This document shows, piece after piece, positions 42,855-52,543 of a stretch of 64,000 nt of DNA. The translations under genes were made by a program, and so were the position numbers. Position 1 is the stretch's first letter; every line of letters starts with the position of its first letter. Under the pieces are notes generated by a model. It had not been told where the DNA came from. It did not search any database and saw nothing but the letters and a program-made list of their open reading frames with translations. Source of the stretch: Fidelibacterota bacterium (GTDB lineage Bacteria; Pseudomonadota; Alphaproteobacteria; Rhodospirillales; Rhodospirillaceae). Where the stretch lies: the NCBI GenBank assembly GCA_947476275.1, contig CANJPQ010000017.1:44784-108783 (forward strand), read 5' to 3'.

Positions 42855-43796
42855 ATGCCTAAGGCACTGCGGATTGCTTCTGCCACGGATGACCTAGAAA
42901 GCTCCTCGTCAATCGAGGCCTACGCGGAGCAAAGCGGCTCCTGGACAGGGCTCGAAGTGGCGAAGACCTCCCGTCGATCGACAGGCGGGGCACGCGCCTC
43001 GGCCAAAGAGCCCAATTCGATCCAAGCGGTTTCGCGTACGCTCTCACTGCTGCGCGAGTTGAACCTCAACAACGGTGCCACGATCCTGGCGCTTGCCGCG
43101 GCTGTTAATCTGCCGCGCGGCACCGTCTATCGCATGATGGAGAACCTGAAAGCGCTCGGGTACGTGCGCAAGGACCCGCACACGCGCGGCTATTGGATCG
43201 AGCGCGTCTGCCAAGAACTCGGCGGAGGCTTCGTCGACCAGAGTTGGGTGCTCGACGTCGGCAACCGTGTCGTCAACCGTCTGTACGGCGAGACCAACCT
43301 CGGCGTCGTGCTTACCACCCCTCAGCGCGAAGTCATGAGCGTGCGCATCTCCACCATGCTGCGCAATTCTGCCGGCGGCCATCGCACCACCGCGGGCACG
43401 CAGATCCTTATAGGCCAGAGCTGCTCAGGCCATGCGTACCTCGCGCATTGTTCGCGCGACCTGCGTCAGCACCTGTTGGACGAGTTCTATCGTCGTGGCG
43501 AGCGGGAGCCGGGACACGCACCGTTCATGCACAATCACGTGCCGCTGACGCGTATTCTCGCCGAAAAGCTGCTCGACGGTATCAATCGCCAGGGATACGC
43601 CACCGGCCACGCATTTGCAGATCGCTCTGGCCGCCTTGGCGTTGTCGCGGTGCCGATCATCCGCGGCGGGCAGGCGGCCGGCACGTTGAGTCTCAACTTC
43701 TTCTATTCGAGTCTCAAGACCACAGCGCTGAGTTTTCACCTCGGCCTGCTCAAGCGTGCCGCCCAGGACGTCGGCGCATCCACAACGCTGTCGTAG
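42855..43796 (+). CDS. IclR-family transcriptional regulator
   Basis: This 313-residue protein has a polar N-terminal extension of about 50 residues, then the winged helix-turn-helix of IclR (SIQAVSRTLSLLRELNLNNGATILALAAAVNLPRGTVYRMM...GYVRK), and the GAF-like effector domain (AGGHRTTAGTQILIGQSCSGHAYLA ... GRLGVVAVPIIRGGQAAGTLSLNFF). IclR proteins control aromatic and acid catabolism as activators or repressors. It lies centrally among the cassettes and faces cassette 2 tail to tail (5 bp). A decayed paralogue lies before cassette 4. It is the best candidate for a regulator of the whole system. Confidence 0.93.
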   Translation: MPKALRIASATDDLESSSSIEAYAEQSGSWTGLEVAKTSRRSTGGARASAKEPNSIQAVSRTLSLLRELNLNNGATILALAAAVNLPRGTVYRMMENLKALGYVRKDPHTRGYWIERVCQELGGGFVDQSWVLDVGNRVVNRLYGETNLGVVLTTPQREVMSVRISTMLRNSAGGHRTTAGTQILIGQSCSGHAYLAHCSRDLRQHLLDEFYRRGEREPGHAPFMHNHVPLTRILAEKLLDGINRQGYATGHAFADRSGRLGVVAVPIIRGGQAAGTLSLNFFYSSLKTTALSFHLGLLKRAAQDVGASTTLS

Positions 43797-43801
43797 AACG
43801 A

Positions 43802-44884
43802 CTATTGCCCGATGCCTTGCATCGGCGCGCCAGAGCGCATGACGGTGGCGAAGCGGAGGTCGCTGCCGCGGACGCCGAGAATGTCGCCAGGGGTGACATC
43901 GTTGGTGTTGGTGAACAGCGCCAGGCCGCGGTAGCTCCACTGGGGCCGTCCGTCGTCGCGTGGCACAGGCACCCAACTGCCGAACCGTTGCGCGCCGGGC
44001 TCCGCCCACACCGGCTCCCAGTCTACCTGGGGCGCATGCGTGTCTACCTCAGCGGAGGCGGCCGTGCCGCGACCCGCAGGAGTGAAGGTGTACATGGTGC
44101 GACCTTTGGCGTCGGCCAAGAGTTCACCGGCGTCAGATTGCTGGAGAGTGACCCACACCGGCAAGGCGGGCGGCGGCTCGAGGGTCACGGCGCGCCATCC
44201 CTTATCGGGCGTATGCCCGGCAATATCGCCGGACCGAACGTCCTGAGCCGATCGATAGAGCGGTCGGCCACGGAACACCCACTGGCGTGCGCCATTTGAC
44301 CGCAGCGTAATGCTCCACTCTCCAAACCGATGCGCCATTGCCGGCGCCGTGATGGGGAGCCAGTCACGCGAACATGACTCGTCACAGCCGCTACCGTCAG
44401 GCTTGTCCTTGTCGAGAGTGTAGAGCGTCATCTGCTTCTGATCGGCGAGGACCTGGCCGAGAGCCGTGCTGACGAAACTGAAACCAGGCGGCATCGGAAT
44501 GGGCCGGAAGGCGACACGCCAAAGCCCATTGAACTCGTCGGCATTCGTGTCGCCCGGCGCGGAGTCTCGGAGGGAGCGATACAGCGGCCGGCCGCGATAG
44601 GCCCATTGTCGGCTTCCGTCGTCGCGGACGATTGAGCTCCAGTTGCCGCCAGTCGGTGCATCGCCACTTGCCACAGCCGGCGGTGACATCTTCGAACATA
44701 CGGCTGTGCAAGTCGACTTGCCGAGTGAATCCTTCAAATAGAAATAGAGCGTCATGCCCTTCGGGTCGGTAATCGCCCAGCCGTGGCCATGCTGTTGCAG
44801 GGCAATTCCCGCCGGCGGATCGTCAACCGCCGCGACGACGATGTGCGGAACCAAGATCGCGATAGCAAGCGCGAGAAGCCTCAA
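43802..44884 (-). CDS. Cassette 2 gene D: exported PF03640-repeat protein
   Basis: The likely start is TTG 44884, overlapping the C2 stop (TTGA) with CGGAG upstream. It gives 360 residues with a signal peptide (LLALAIAILVPHIVVAA). A longer ATG frame would run back into gene C and lose the signal. Three repeats follow with QWAYRGRPLY, QWVFRGRPLY and QWSYRGLALF cores. The first two have Cys pairs (CTAVCSKM, CDESCSRDW) and the third does not (FTPAGRGTAASAEV), as in D1. The C-terminal AP MQGIGQ tail parallels the LMQGTGQ of D1. Confidence 0.85.
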   Translation of the reverse strand: MRLLALAIAILVPHIVVAAVDDPPAGIALQQHGHGWAITDPKGMTLYFYLKDSLGKSTCTAVCSKMSPPAVASGDAPTGGNWSSIVRDDGSRQWAYRGRPLYRSLRDSAPGDTNADEFNGLWRVAFRPIPMPPGFSFVSTALGQVLADQKQMTLYTLDKDKPDGSGCDESCSRDWLPITAPAMAHRFGEWSITLRSNGARQWVFRGRPLYRSAQDVRSGDIAGHTPDKGWRAVTLEPPPALPVWVTLQQSDAGELLADAKGRTMYTFTPAGRGTAASAEVDTHAPQVDWEPVWAEPGAQRFGSWVPVPRDDGRPQWSYRGLALFTNTNDVTPGDILGVRGSDLRFATVMRSGAPMQGIGQ

Positions 44885-46251
44885 AACAGAATCTCCGTGA
44901 CCGGCTTGGAGGTCTGGAGCGAATTCGTCCCCCATTTCTCGATGGGAACGCCCATGACCCGCATCGCCGTAAGGCCGACGCGTGTGATCGGGTCGCCGTT
45001 GCCGGCGATATGGAGGCCGGTCCTGATCCTGCCGCCGGCCGATCCGGCGAAGTAGATGGGCAATCCGTCGATGGTATGCAGGCGCGCGTAGTTTGATTCC
45101 GTTGTGGCAAACACCAAACAGTTATCCAACAGCGTGCCGCCGCCTTCTTTGATGCTCGACAATGTCTCGAGATAGGTCGCAAAGCCATTCATCGCGGTCT
45201 TGTTGAACCAGAAGGCGAGGGGTTGATAGCCGAGTTTGTCGTCAATCGCTTCCTCATGCGTGAGGAGGTGATGCGTATAAGTCTCGCCGTTGCGCCGCAC
45301 GTTCGCGAAATTGTCCGTGAACACCATATTGAAGACGCGGGTTTGATTGCAGGCCACGGCCATGGCGAGAAGTCTGGACATGACCTTATGGGTTTCAATG
45401 ACAGTGCCCATCTCGCGCACAGCGGCAAGACCGGCGAGGGGGTCATTGGGAGTGCCCGGCTTCAGGCAAACGTCGTTCGGCGGCGGCTTCTGAAGTTGGA
45501 GTGCGAGTTGATTTTCCACCTGCCGAATTGACGTGAAATACTCATCCAGCCGCGCTTTGTCCGACGCGCCGATTCCCTTCGCCAGGTCTTTGCCATCCTC
45601 AACAAAGGCAGAAAGGACGCTCCGTTGAAGCATCACGGAGACGTCCGGCTTGAAGTCGGCCTTGTTGGGATCGACGAACTCAGGTCCAAACAACCGAGCA
45701 TAGAGGGCCACCGGCGAGATTTCCGCCGCCGCGCGGCTATCGGCGCTGCGGGCGCTGTAATTCTCGCGGGCGATTCCGACGCTGGTCACATCGATCGTCT
45801 TGAAGCGTGTATTGTTTCCGATTGCATCGGCGATTAGGAGATCGAACGTTGGCGCTGGGATTTCAGTGCCACGTTGGGGTGCGGTGCCGGTCCGGTTGGC
45901 GATCCAACCCGTGAAGTGCGTGTAATTCGAGCGCCCGTCGAGAGGCATGTTGAAGTTGCCGAAGTAGCTCAGCTTATCCTTGAACGGGATCAACGCCGCG
46001 GTCTCTTCTAGAAATCCGATGCCCGGGCTCGTTTCCTTCTTTTCGACAATCGCGTGGCCCGGCGTTTGGCCCATGCCCCAATACCAGGTGCCGAAACGCG
46101 TGGGCAGCGGGCTGCCGCTCGCCGCGAGGGCCGTGCCGCTATCGTTCAGCCAGGCATCCAGAAACGGCAGTCCCAGTGTGACGGCGCCGCCGCCAAAAAC
46201 GCTACGCAGGGCGGCTCGACGGCTTCGCGCACGTGGAATAATGAAGGTCAC
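44881..46251 (-). CDS. Cassette 2 gene C: Tat-exported DUF1552 protein
   Basis: This 456-residue protein overlaps B2 by 4 bp. RR at 11-12, AALRSVFGGGAVTLGLPFL, forms the twin-Arg signal. DUF1552 landmarks match copy 1 closely: FGTWYWGMGQTPGHA, DEYFTSIRQVENQLALQLQKP, ACNQTRVFNM, RRNGETYTHHLLTHEE, and the closing GVPIEKWGTNSLQTSKPVTEILF. The Trp-Tyr-Trp version of the FGTW motif is shared with copy 1 and not with copies 3 and 4. Confidence 0.9.
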   Translation of the reverse strand: MTFIIPRARSRRAALRSVFGGGAVTLGLPFLDAWLNDSGTALAASGSPLPTRFGTWYWGMGQTPGHAIVEKKETSPGIGFLEETAALIPFKDKLSYFGNFNMPLDGRSNYTHFTGWIANRTGTAPQRGTEIPAPTFDLLIADAIGNNTRFKTIDVTSVGIARENYSARSADSRAAAEISPVALYARLFGPEFVDPNKADFKPDVSVMLQRSVLSAFVEDGKDLAKGIGASDKARLDEYFTSIRQVENQLALQLQKPPPNDVCLKPGTPNDPLAGLAAVREMGTVIETHKVMSRLLAMAVACNQTRVFNMVFTDNFANVRRNGETYTHHLLTHEEAIDDKLGYQPLAFWFNKTAMNGFATYLETLSSIKEGGGTLLDNCLVFATTESNYARLHTIDGLPIYFAGSAGGRIRTGLHIAGNGDPITRVGLTAMRVMGVPIEKWGTNSLQTSKPVTEILF

Positions 46252-47894
46252 GAAGGGGCTCCTGCGGTCGTATGAGCGCCGGCGGTCTTAGCATCTGAGT
46301 TCGGCGTAACTTTGTAGAACGCATCGCTCAGCGCTATCTGTTTGAGCAACGCCTTTACGCGATACCCATCCCTTTGGAACGCCTTCTGGAAGTAGGCGAC
46401 GCTTTCCGCATCACCGCGTTCGGCAGGACGTCCGAGTGCATAGGCATACAGCCGGTTCACGACGCATGATGTCGCCGCAGGATTTTCGCGCAGCGCTTTG
46501 CCCAAACCGATGGCGTCCTTGAATGCGATTCCGTCGAGGTCGCCACTGGCATCGATTGGTTCGCCGTTCTCGGCGGTACGGATCGCACCGGCGCCGTCGA
46601 AATTCTCAAGCGCCAGGCCAATCGGATCTGTGATCTTGTGGCAACCGGCACAGGCATCCGCAGTGCGATGGGCCGTCAGACGCTCGCGGGCCGTTTTGTG
46701 GGGCGAACTCGGATCATTGAACACCGAGAAGTCCACGGTTCCAGGCGGGTCCGGCACCTTTTGGCACAGCAAGGTCTCGCGGATCGCACGGCCACGGATC
46801 GTCGGGGAACTGCGGCCGGGATGAGAATTGACGGCCAGGAATCCGATCGCGGTAGCGATTCCGGCGTGTGGGTCCTCCTTGGGGAATTCGTAGGCACTCC
46901 AACCACCGCCAGGATTTTGCGCGGGCACCCGGTAAATCAGCGCCAGACGCGGCGTGAGAAAGGTGTCACGGGTCGTGAAAAGGTCTCGATAGTCCCGGTC
47001 GCGCACGATCACGTGGTCCGCAATCGTACGCATCAGTTGCTCTTGCGCATCTTCGCCGGCCCGCACGTTGAAAGTCGGGTAGATCACCATGTCCTTTTCC
47101 AGAGTCTCGAATTTCTGGAAGTCCAGAAAATCTGCGAAGAATGCACGGATTCCGTCCTCGAACTTCGGAGAGCGCATTAAGCGATCTACCTGCTTGGCCA
47201 AAGCCGCCGGGTTGGCAAGGTCGCCACTTTCCGCAGACGCCAGCAATGCATCATCGGGGCCACTATTCCAAAGAAGAAGGCTTAGACGTGCGGCGCGTGC
47301 GGGTCCGTCCAACCGCACGCCGCTGGATTGTGTAAGGTCGGGCTCAATCGTATCCGTCACGAAGAGAAACTTTGGACTCACGAGAAAGCCCGTGAGACCA
47401 AAGGCGATACCTTTATAGAAGTCATTGCTGATCTCGGCCACTTCATGGGCCGCGTTTACAGCAACGTCACGCTCGGTTGCGGTCAGCGCGCGGCGATAGA
47501 GTAGACGACCAGCTTCGCTGAAGAACTGTTTCGCACAGGAGTCGTCTGGCGCATTTGCCGATGCCGGTTTGCACGCGATCAAAGTTTCGCGGTGATCTTC
47601 GTCAGTCACTTGCGCCGCAATCGACCTTGCGAGGGTGTAGTATTGCTCGAAGCCGCCGGGCGTGATGCGAGCGGTGCGGGCACCTAAGGCAAGCAGACCT
47701 TCAGTCCGCGGCAGAGGGTCGAACCGACCGCCGAAGGTGATGGTAGGGCCGAAGACGTCGGTGATCACATTGCGATACTGCGTCTCGGTAAGGCGCCGCA
47801 TCGCCGGGGGGCTCCCCGCCGTTTCAGGCGCCTTCTGACCGCACGCAGCTAGAGCGATCAGGCAGGCGCACGCAAAAGCCCAAGACGCCTTCAT
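46248..47894 (-). CDS. Cassette 2 gene B: DUF1592/1588/1585 lipoprotein with CxxCH haem motif
   Basis: ATG 47894 overlaps the A2 stop, giving 548 residues; a longer upstream frame lies inside gene A. The lipobox LAAC places the lipidated Cys at 18. MRRLTETQYRNVITDVFG (DUF1587-like), GRLLYRRALTATERDVAV, NSHPGRSSPTIRGRAIRETLLC and C415-AGCH419 followed by DPIGLALENFDGAG reproduce the copy 1 order. A single haem c and membrane anchoring are inferred. Confidence 0.9.
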   Translation of the reverse strand: MKASWAFACACLIALAACGQKAPETAGSPPAMRRLTETQYRNVITDVFGPTITFGGRFDPLPRTEGLLALGARTARITPGGFEQYYTLARSIAAQVTDEDHRETLIACKPASANAPDDSCAKQFFSEAGRLLYRRALTATERDVAVNAAHEVAEISNDFYKGIAFGLTGFLVSPKFLFVTDTIEPDLTQSSGVRLDGPARAARLSLLLWNSGPDDALLASAESGDLANPAALAKQVDRLMRSPKFEDGIRAFFADFLDFQKFETLEKDMVIYPTFNVRAGEDAQEQLMRTIADHVIVRDRDYRDLFTTRDTFLTPRLALIYRVPAQNPGGGWSAYEFPKEDPHAGIATAIGFLAVNSHPGRSSPTIRGRAIRETLLCQKVPDPPGTVDFSVFNDPSSPHKTARERLTAHRTADACAGCHKITDPIGLALENFDGAGAIRTAENGEPIDASGDLDGIAFKDAIGLGKALRENPAATSCVVNRLYAYALGRPAERGDAESVAYFQKAFQRDGYRVKALLKQIALSDAFYKVTPNSDAKTAGAHTTAGAPS

Positions 47895-49000
47895 TTCCGC
47901 GCATTCCGCAGCTCGGGATGCTGGATAAAGGCGGGGGTCGCTGCGATCCGGAACGCCGACGACAACATTGTGCATTGCCCCGTCTTCGGATCGGGATACC
48001 CATCGGCAAGTTTATGCGCCGCAGCATACAGTCCAGGGCAACTGTAGTAGCTGACGGGGATGATCCCGCCGAGCCCGCTGGCGTAGTGCACGAACTGGTC
48101 CATGCTGTAGTAGCCCGTGATCATGCCAGGAGAGGCGCTGCCGTCTTCCGCAATCTCAAGTTTGATGGCCATGTCCCGGATCACGGGATTGATGAATGCG
48201 TAATTGCCGTAGTAAGGCAGGCGGACATCGCCGCGATCCGTGGTGAGCACGCCGTCCTTGATGCGGCCTTTCAGGTGATCGCCATAGCGCGGTTTGCCTT
48301 GCACCGTGTCGATGCGATAGGTGGCGAACGGCAGCGGCTTTGACGCCCCGGTGAGCGCGAACTGATCGATCGAGCGATAGAATGTGACCGTCACGTCGTC
48401 ATCGTTGCGCGAATCACTGACACCCGTGACCTCGACGAGGATCATGCCGAGACCGCTTGCGGCGCGCAGCTCATTCGCGTGGGGATCGATCAAGCCGCCT
48501 TCGCGCCAGCCGTAGATGCAGCCGATGAGTCGGTACATCTGGTTGTCCACGCCCTTGGTGCCGTCCGGCCCGGTGAATTTCTGGTGCGAGCAGGTTTTCG
48601 GCGTTGAATGGCCGTCGTCGGTGCCGTCGATATTCTCTCCGTAGGAGATGCTACCCTCCACGGTTCGGAAAAAGGGATCGTTGATGACCGTGGGGTCTAG
48701 ACAAACGTTCTCCTGTTTCGGGCCGCGCTTGAGGGCGACGTTGTAGCGGTTGCCGCTCTCGTGCAGGCCGTTGTTGGTCAGGCGCGCCCTGTCCTGCTTC
48801 GACAGGCTGCGCCACCAGAACTCGTCATTGCCGAGGTTCAGACCGGCCGGACATTCGTCGGCAAAGCGGGTTTGGTAGATGGCATTGGCCCAGTCGTAGA
48901 TGGCGAAGGAGAGGGTCTTGTCAGCCGCCAGGGTCGGCAAGGATAGGCAGGGCAAGAGCAGCCCGACAGCGACGCACAGAACACGCGCAGGACGGATCAC
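47891..49000 (-). CDS. Cassette 2 gene A: secreted protein of an unrecognised family
   Basis: GTG 49000, with GGAGAG six bases upstream, is preferred over an ATG at 49039 that falls inside the predicted -10 box. The 369-residue product has a signal peptide ending PTLAADK. It carries all family A blocks: DECPAGL, NDEFWW, ENVCLDP, STPKTCSHQKF, DNQMYRLIGCIYGWR, the RNDDDVTVTFYRS strand, and LADGYPDPKTGQCTMLSSAF. It is closest to A1: both have RNDDDVTVTFYRS and DVRLPYYGNY, which A3 and A4 lack. Confidence 0.85.
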   Translation of the reverse strand: MIRPARVLCVAVGLLLPCLSLPTLAADKTLSFAIYDWANAIYQTRFADECPAGLNLGNDEFWWRSLSKQDRARLTNNGLHESGNRYNVALKRGPKQENVCLDPTVINDPFFRTVEGSISYGENIDGTDDGHSTPKTCSHQKFTGPDGTKGVDNQMYRLIGCIYGWREGGLIDPHANELRAASGLGMILVEVTGVSDSRNDDDVTVTFYRSIDQFALTGASKPLPFATYRIDTVQGKPRYGDHLKGRIKDGVLTTDRGDVRLPYYGNYAFINPVIRDMAIKLEIAEDGSASPGMITGYYSMDQFVHYASGLGGIIPVSYYSCPGLYAAAHKLADGYPDPKTGQCTMLSSAFRIAATPAFIQHPELRNARK

Positions 49001-49274
49001 CGCAACTCTCCCCACCCGCGAGACCACTTGCGGACCCATTGTGCCGACCGCGCCTGCTTCGGTCCAGAAAACTTCCCCCGAGTCTCAGGCTTTGGCGCTC
49101 GCAATCCGGACACCAAAAATACCCAGCGCCTCGCGCTCAGCGTGTGATTGCGCGTCCCGAAAGGTGGGCTATCGGGATGCTTCCATCCTGCCGCTCAGAA
49201 CATATCCTGGTATAGTTCCTGCTCGAATACGCTTAGGAGCGCATCGCTTCACGCTCTGACCGGGTGGGCCCGTT
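49001..49274. promoter_or_regulatory. Divergent control region between cassettes 2 and 3
   Basis: This 274-bp region separates A2 (minus) and the CHRD gene heading cassette 3 (plus). On the minus strand TGGACC (49066-49061) and CACAAT (49043-49038), spacing 17, could drive cassette 2. Just upstream TCCCCCGAGTCTCAG (49074-49088) is a weak, one-base-shorter relative of the shared operator-like motif. No plus-strand promoter stands out. Confidence 0.4.
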
Positions 49275-49736
49275 GTGAACCTTCGTCCGCGCATTCCTGT
49301 CCTTGTCGTGATGGGCGTTCTCATCGGACACCAGACGCTGGCTGCGGAATTCAGAGTCAGGCGATTTCACGCCGATCTGAACGCATCCGGGGAAACCGCG
49401 CTGGTTTCAAGTCCGGCCAAAGGAACGGCGGACATGGAACTGGAAATTCCCTCTCTGACACTGCACTGGAGAGTAGCTTTTGCCGGCATGACCTCCGACG
49501 TGACGGAGGTCGCCCTTCATGGGCCCGCTCAGCCGGGCGCCAATGGCATTGTCCAACTCAGCCTTGCGCCAAAAGGTGCCAAGAGCCCGATCGAGGGTAC
49601 CGCGGTCCTCAATGCTGCTCAGGCGGAATACATGTTGTCCGGGTGGACGTACGTCGACATCGCCACGGTTCGCTTTCCCAAAGGGGAAATCCGGAATCAA
49701 ATGAAGGTCCAATACCCGCAGGATTCGGATCGCTGA
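49275..49736 (+). CDS. Secreted CHRD-domain protein 2
   Basis: GTG 49275 starts a 153-residue protein with a signal peptide (PVLVVMGVLIGHQTLAAE) and one CHRD domain: HADLNASGETALVSSPAKGTADMEL, LTLHWRVAFAGMTSDVTEVALHGP, SPIEGTAVL and VDIATVRFPKGEIRNQM. It is a homologue of the CHRD protein at 16001. It is 24 bp from A3, so it is likely co-transcribed with cassette 3. Confidence 0.88.
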   Translation: MNLRPRIPVLVVMGVLIGHQTLAAEFRVRRFHADLNASGETALVSSPAKGTADMELEIPSLTLHWRVAFAGMTSDVTEVALHGPAQPGANGIVQLSLAPKGAKSPIEGTAVLNAAQAEYMLSGWTYVDIATVRFPKGEIRNQMKVQYPQDSDR

Positions 49737-49760
49737 TCAGCCGTTCGACAGGAAGCACCG

Positions 49761-50900
49761 ATGAAGATGACGGCGACGCTCGGCTTCAAGACACTTCTCC
49801 TGCTGCTGATGACCGTCGCTCCGGCGGATGCGGCCAAGACATCCGCGGCCGGGGATAAGAATGCGTTTGCATTCGTCGTGACCGAATTCTTCACGGCCAT
49901 TCACGCGACACAGTTCATGGAAGAGTGCCCGGAAGGGCTTACAGCGTCCAACGACGAGAATTGGTGGCTGAACACGCCTGCCGATGTTCGCGCGCGTGTC
50001 AGCGACAACGGCACAATTGAGCCAGTCGACGATCGCCGGCACAACATCGTCTCCTATCGCGGACCGAACAATGAAGACGTTTGTTGGAATCCGACCGTGA
50101 TCAAGGATCCGCCGCTGCGGACCGTGCGTGGCAGAACGAGCTACGGCATGAATCTCGACGGCACTGAGGACGGCCGTGCCACCCCCAAGACTTGCGCACA
50201 CGAAAAGTTCGTCGGGTTTGACGGTGCAACCAAGGTCGACAACCAACTCTATCGCGTCATGGGCTGTATCTATGGTTGGCGCCAGCATCAATATATGGAG
50301 AGCAACGCCAACCGCGAGCGTCGCGACACCTCACAAGGCGTGATCCTTATAGAGGTGACCGGTGTCGAGAGCTTTGAGAGGGACGGGCCCGTAGAGGTCA
50401 GCTTCTATCGCGCTGTCGACATCGTGCCCAAAGACGCATCGGCGAACATCATTCCCTATGCCAGTTTCCGGATCGACGATCCGAAGCGGTACAGCGCAAC
50501 CGCGCGCGGCGTGATCAAGAACGGCGTGCTTACCACGGAACCGATTGAGGCCCGCCTGCCGTTTGCGTCGAACGGCGCCGTGATGCATATGGCGCTGAAG
50601 GACATGCGTGTTGAGTTCCGCGCACGCAAGGATGCCGCGGGAATGGAGGGAATGATTGTCGGTTATCAAGACGTGATGAATTGGTGGCAGTTCATCCGCC
50701 AAATCGAATCCCTGGCAGTGGTGAATCAGTTCAGTTGCCCGGCCTTATACGAAGGCGCCTGGAAACTGGCGGACGGCTACCCCGACCCGAAGACCGGCCA
50801 ATGCACCGCGCTTTCGTCCGCGTTTACCCTCAAGGCGATCCCGGCCTATGTCATACATTCCAGTTCGCGCCAAGCCCGGGGCGAGGGAAGGGGGCAATGA
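49761..50900 (+). CDS. Cassette 3 gene A: secreted protein of an unrecognised family
   Basis: This 379-residue protein starts at ATG 49761, preceded by AGGAAG. A signal peptide ends at about APADAAK. Family blocks are EECPEGL, NDENWW, RGPNNEDVCWNP, DGRATPKTCAHEKF, DNQLYRVMGCIYGWR and LADGYPDPKTGQCTALSSAF. The CWNP after the Cys and the ANRERRDTS segment are shared with A4, separating copies 3 and 4 from copies 1 and 2. No known domain is recognised. Confidence 0.85.
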   Translation: MKMTATLGFKTLLLLLMTVAPADAAKTSAAGDKNAFAFVVTEFFTAIHATQFMEECPEGLTASNDENWWLNTPADVRARVSDNGTIEPVDDRRHNIVSYRGPNNEDVCWNPTVIKDPPLRTVRGRTSYGMNLDGTEDGRATPKTCAHEKFVGFDGATKVDNQLYRVMGCIYGWRQHQYMESNANRERRDTSQGVILIEVTGVESFERDGPVEVSFYRAVDIVPKDASANIIPYASFRIDDPKRYSATARGVIKNGVLTTEPIEARLPFASNGAVMHMALKDMRVEFRARKDAAGMEGMIVGYQDVMNWWQFIRQIESLAVVNQFSCPALYEGAWKLADGYPDPKTGQCTALSSAFTLKAIPAYVIHSSSRQARGEGRGQ

Positions 50901-52543
50901 CGACCCGTCAAGGCCGTGCCCAGAGTCTCACGCGCGCGTGCTTGCTGCCTCTCGTGCTGGCTTTCGCATCATGCACCAAGAGTGAACCGCACCCTGCCGC
51001 CAGTTCGCCCACAATCCGCCGGCTGACGGAAGCGCAATATCGCAACGTCATCGCCGACGTTTTTGGCGAGGACATCCAGGTCTCGGGCCGGTTCGATCGT
51101 GCCGAACGTGTCGATGGCCTGTTGGAAACCGGTACGGTTTCGATGGGTATGACGGCATCGGCCTATGAGCGCTACGACCAACTCGCGCGCGCTATCTCAG
51201 CACAGGTTGTTGATGGGAGAAACCGCAACGTCCTCATTCCTTGCCGACCCGCCGATACCAAAGCAGCGGATCGCGCCTGTGCCGAACAATTTTATCGTCA
51301 CGTCGGGCGATACCTATATCGGCGTCCGTTGACCGACAAAGAAGTGTCAAAGCGGATCGAGATTGCCGACGCAACCACGCGCAAGTCAGCGGACTTCTAC
51401 GCAGGGCTCGCGGCCGGCCTGTCCTCGCTGCTGGTCACCCCATCGTTCCTTTATGTTTCTGACCATGTGGAGACTGATCCGACGGGCCGCGAGTTTCTTG
51501 ACGGCTATTCGCGCGCCTCCCGCCTCAGTTTCTTTCTTTGGGACACATCTCCGGATGAGGAGCTTCTGACTGCTGCGGAACAGGGCGACCTGATGACGGA
51601 TAGGGGACTGGAGAGGCAAGTCGCCCGGATGCTGAAGTCGCCGCGGCTCGAGAACGGAGTCCGGGCGTTCTTCGCGGATATGTTGGGGTTCGATCAGTTC
51701 GATACGCTCGAAAAGGACGCGGTGATCTATCCCGCGTTCACCGACACTGTCGCCCGAGATGCCAAGGAACAAGCCTTGCGGACGATCGTCGGCTTTCTCC
51801 TCGATGAGAATGGCGACTACCGCGATCTGTTCACCGTTCGGAAGACCGTCCTCACGCGACCGCTGGGCATGCTGTACCACGCCGCGGTCGAGGATTCGGC
51901 CGGATGGTCAGATCACGAGTTCTCTGCGGGCGAGCCGTATGCCGGGCTGCTGACCCAGCTCAGCTTCCTCGCCCTTCATTCCCATCCGGGAAAGAGCTCC
52001 CCGACACTCCGGGGCCGGGCGATCCGGGAACTTCTGCTGTGTCAGAGAATTCCCGATCCACCAGCCGATGTTAACTTCGACGGATTCAACGACCCGAACA
52101 CGCCCAATAAGACCGCGCGCCAACGGCTGACTGCTCATGCCACGGACGCGAGTTGTTCCGGATGCCACCGATTGATGGATCCGATCGGTCTCGCAATGGA
52201 GACTTTCGATGGCGCCGGCCAATCCCGTGTCACTGAGAACGGAGCAGTGATCGATCCATCCGGTGACATGGACGGGCGGCCATTTACCGATGCGGTCGCG
52301 CTTGCTCACGTGTTGCGCGACGACCCGGCGTTGACGAACTGCTTCGCAACGCGTCTTTACGGTTATGCATCTCATCGCACGCTCGGCGCGGACGAGCGCC
52401 CTTGGATGGAATACCTTCAAAAGAATTTCGCCAAGGATGGCTATCGTTTTCGCGCTCTGGCTGCCCAGATTGCGGCAAATCAGGCATTCTATGCGGTGCA
52501 GGGGGCTGGGGATCCGACCGAGCGCCAGGAGAAGAGGCCATGA
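50897..52543 (+). CDS. Cassette 3 gene B: DUF1592/1588/1585 lipoprotein with CxxCH haem motif
   Basis: ATG 50897 overlaps the A3 stop and gives 548 residues; the frame upstream lies inside A3. The lipobox FASC puts the lipidated Cys at 26. The series IRRLTEAQYRNVIADVFG, GRYLYRRPLTDKEVSKRI, HSHPGKSSPTLRGRAIRELLLC, C420-SGCH424 and LMDPIGLAMETFDGAG follows the same domain order as copies 1 and 2. RLMDPIG after the haem motif groups it with B4. Confidence 0.9.
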   Translation: MTTRQGRAQSLTRACLLPLVLAFASCTKSEPHPAASSPTIRRLTEAQYRNVIADVFGEDIQVSGRFDRAERVDGLLETGTVSMGMTASAYERYDQLARAISAQVVDGRNRNVLIPCRPADTKAADRACAEQFYRHVGRYLYRRPLTDKEVSKRIEIADATTRKSADFYAGLAAGLSSLLVTPSFLYVSDHVETDPTGREFLDGYSRASRLSFFLWDTSPDEELLTAAEQGDLMTDRGLERQVARMLKSPRLENGVRAFFADMLGFDQFDTLEKDAVIYPAFTDTVARDAKEQALRTIVGFLLDENGDYRDLFTVRKTVLTRPLGMLYHAAVEDSAGWSDHEFSAGEPYAGLLTQLSFLALHSHPGKSSPTLRGRAIRELLLCQRIPDPPADVNFDGFNDPNTPNKTARQRLTAHATDASCSGCHRLMDPIGLAMETFDGAGQSRVTENGAVIDPSGDMDGRPFTDAVALAHVLRDDPALTNCFATRLYGYASHRTLGADERPWMEYLQKNFAKDGYRFRALAAQIAANQAFYAVQGAGDPTERQEKRP

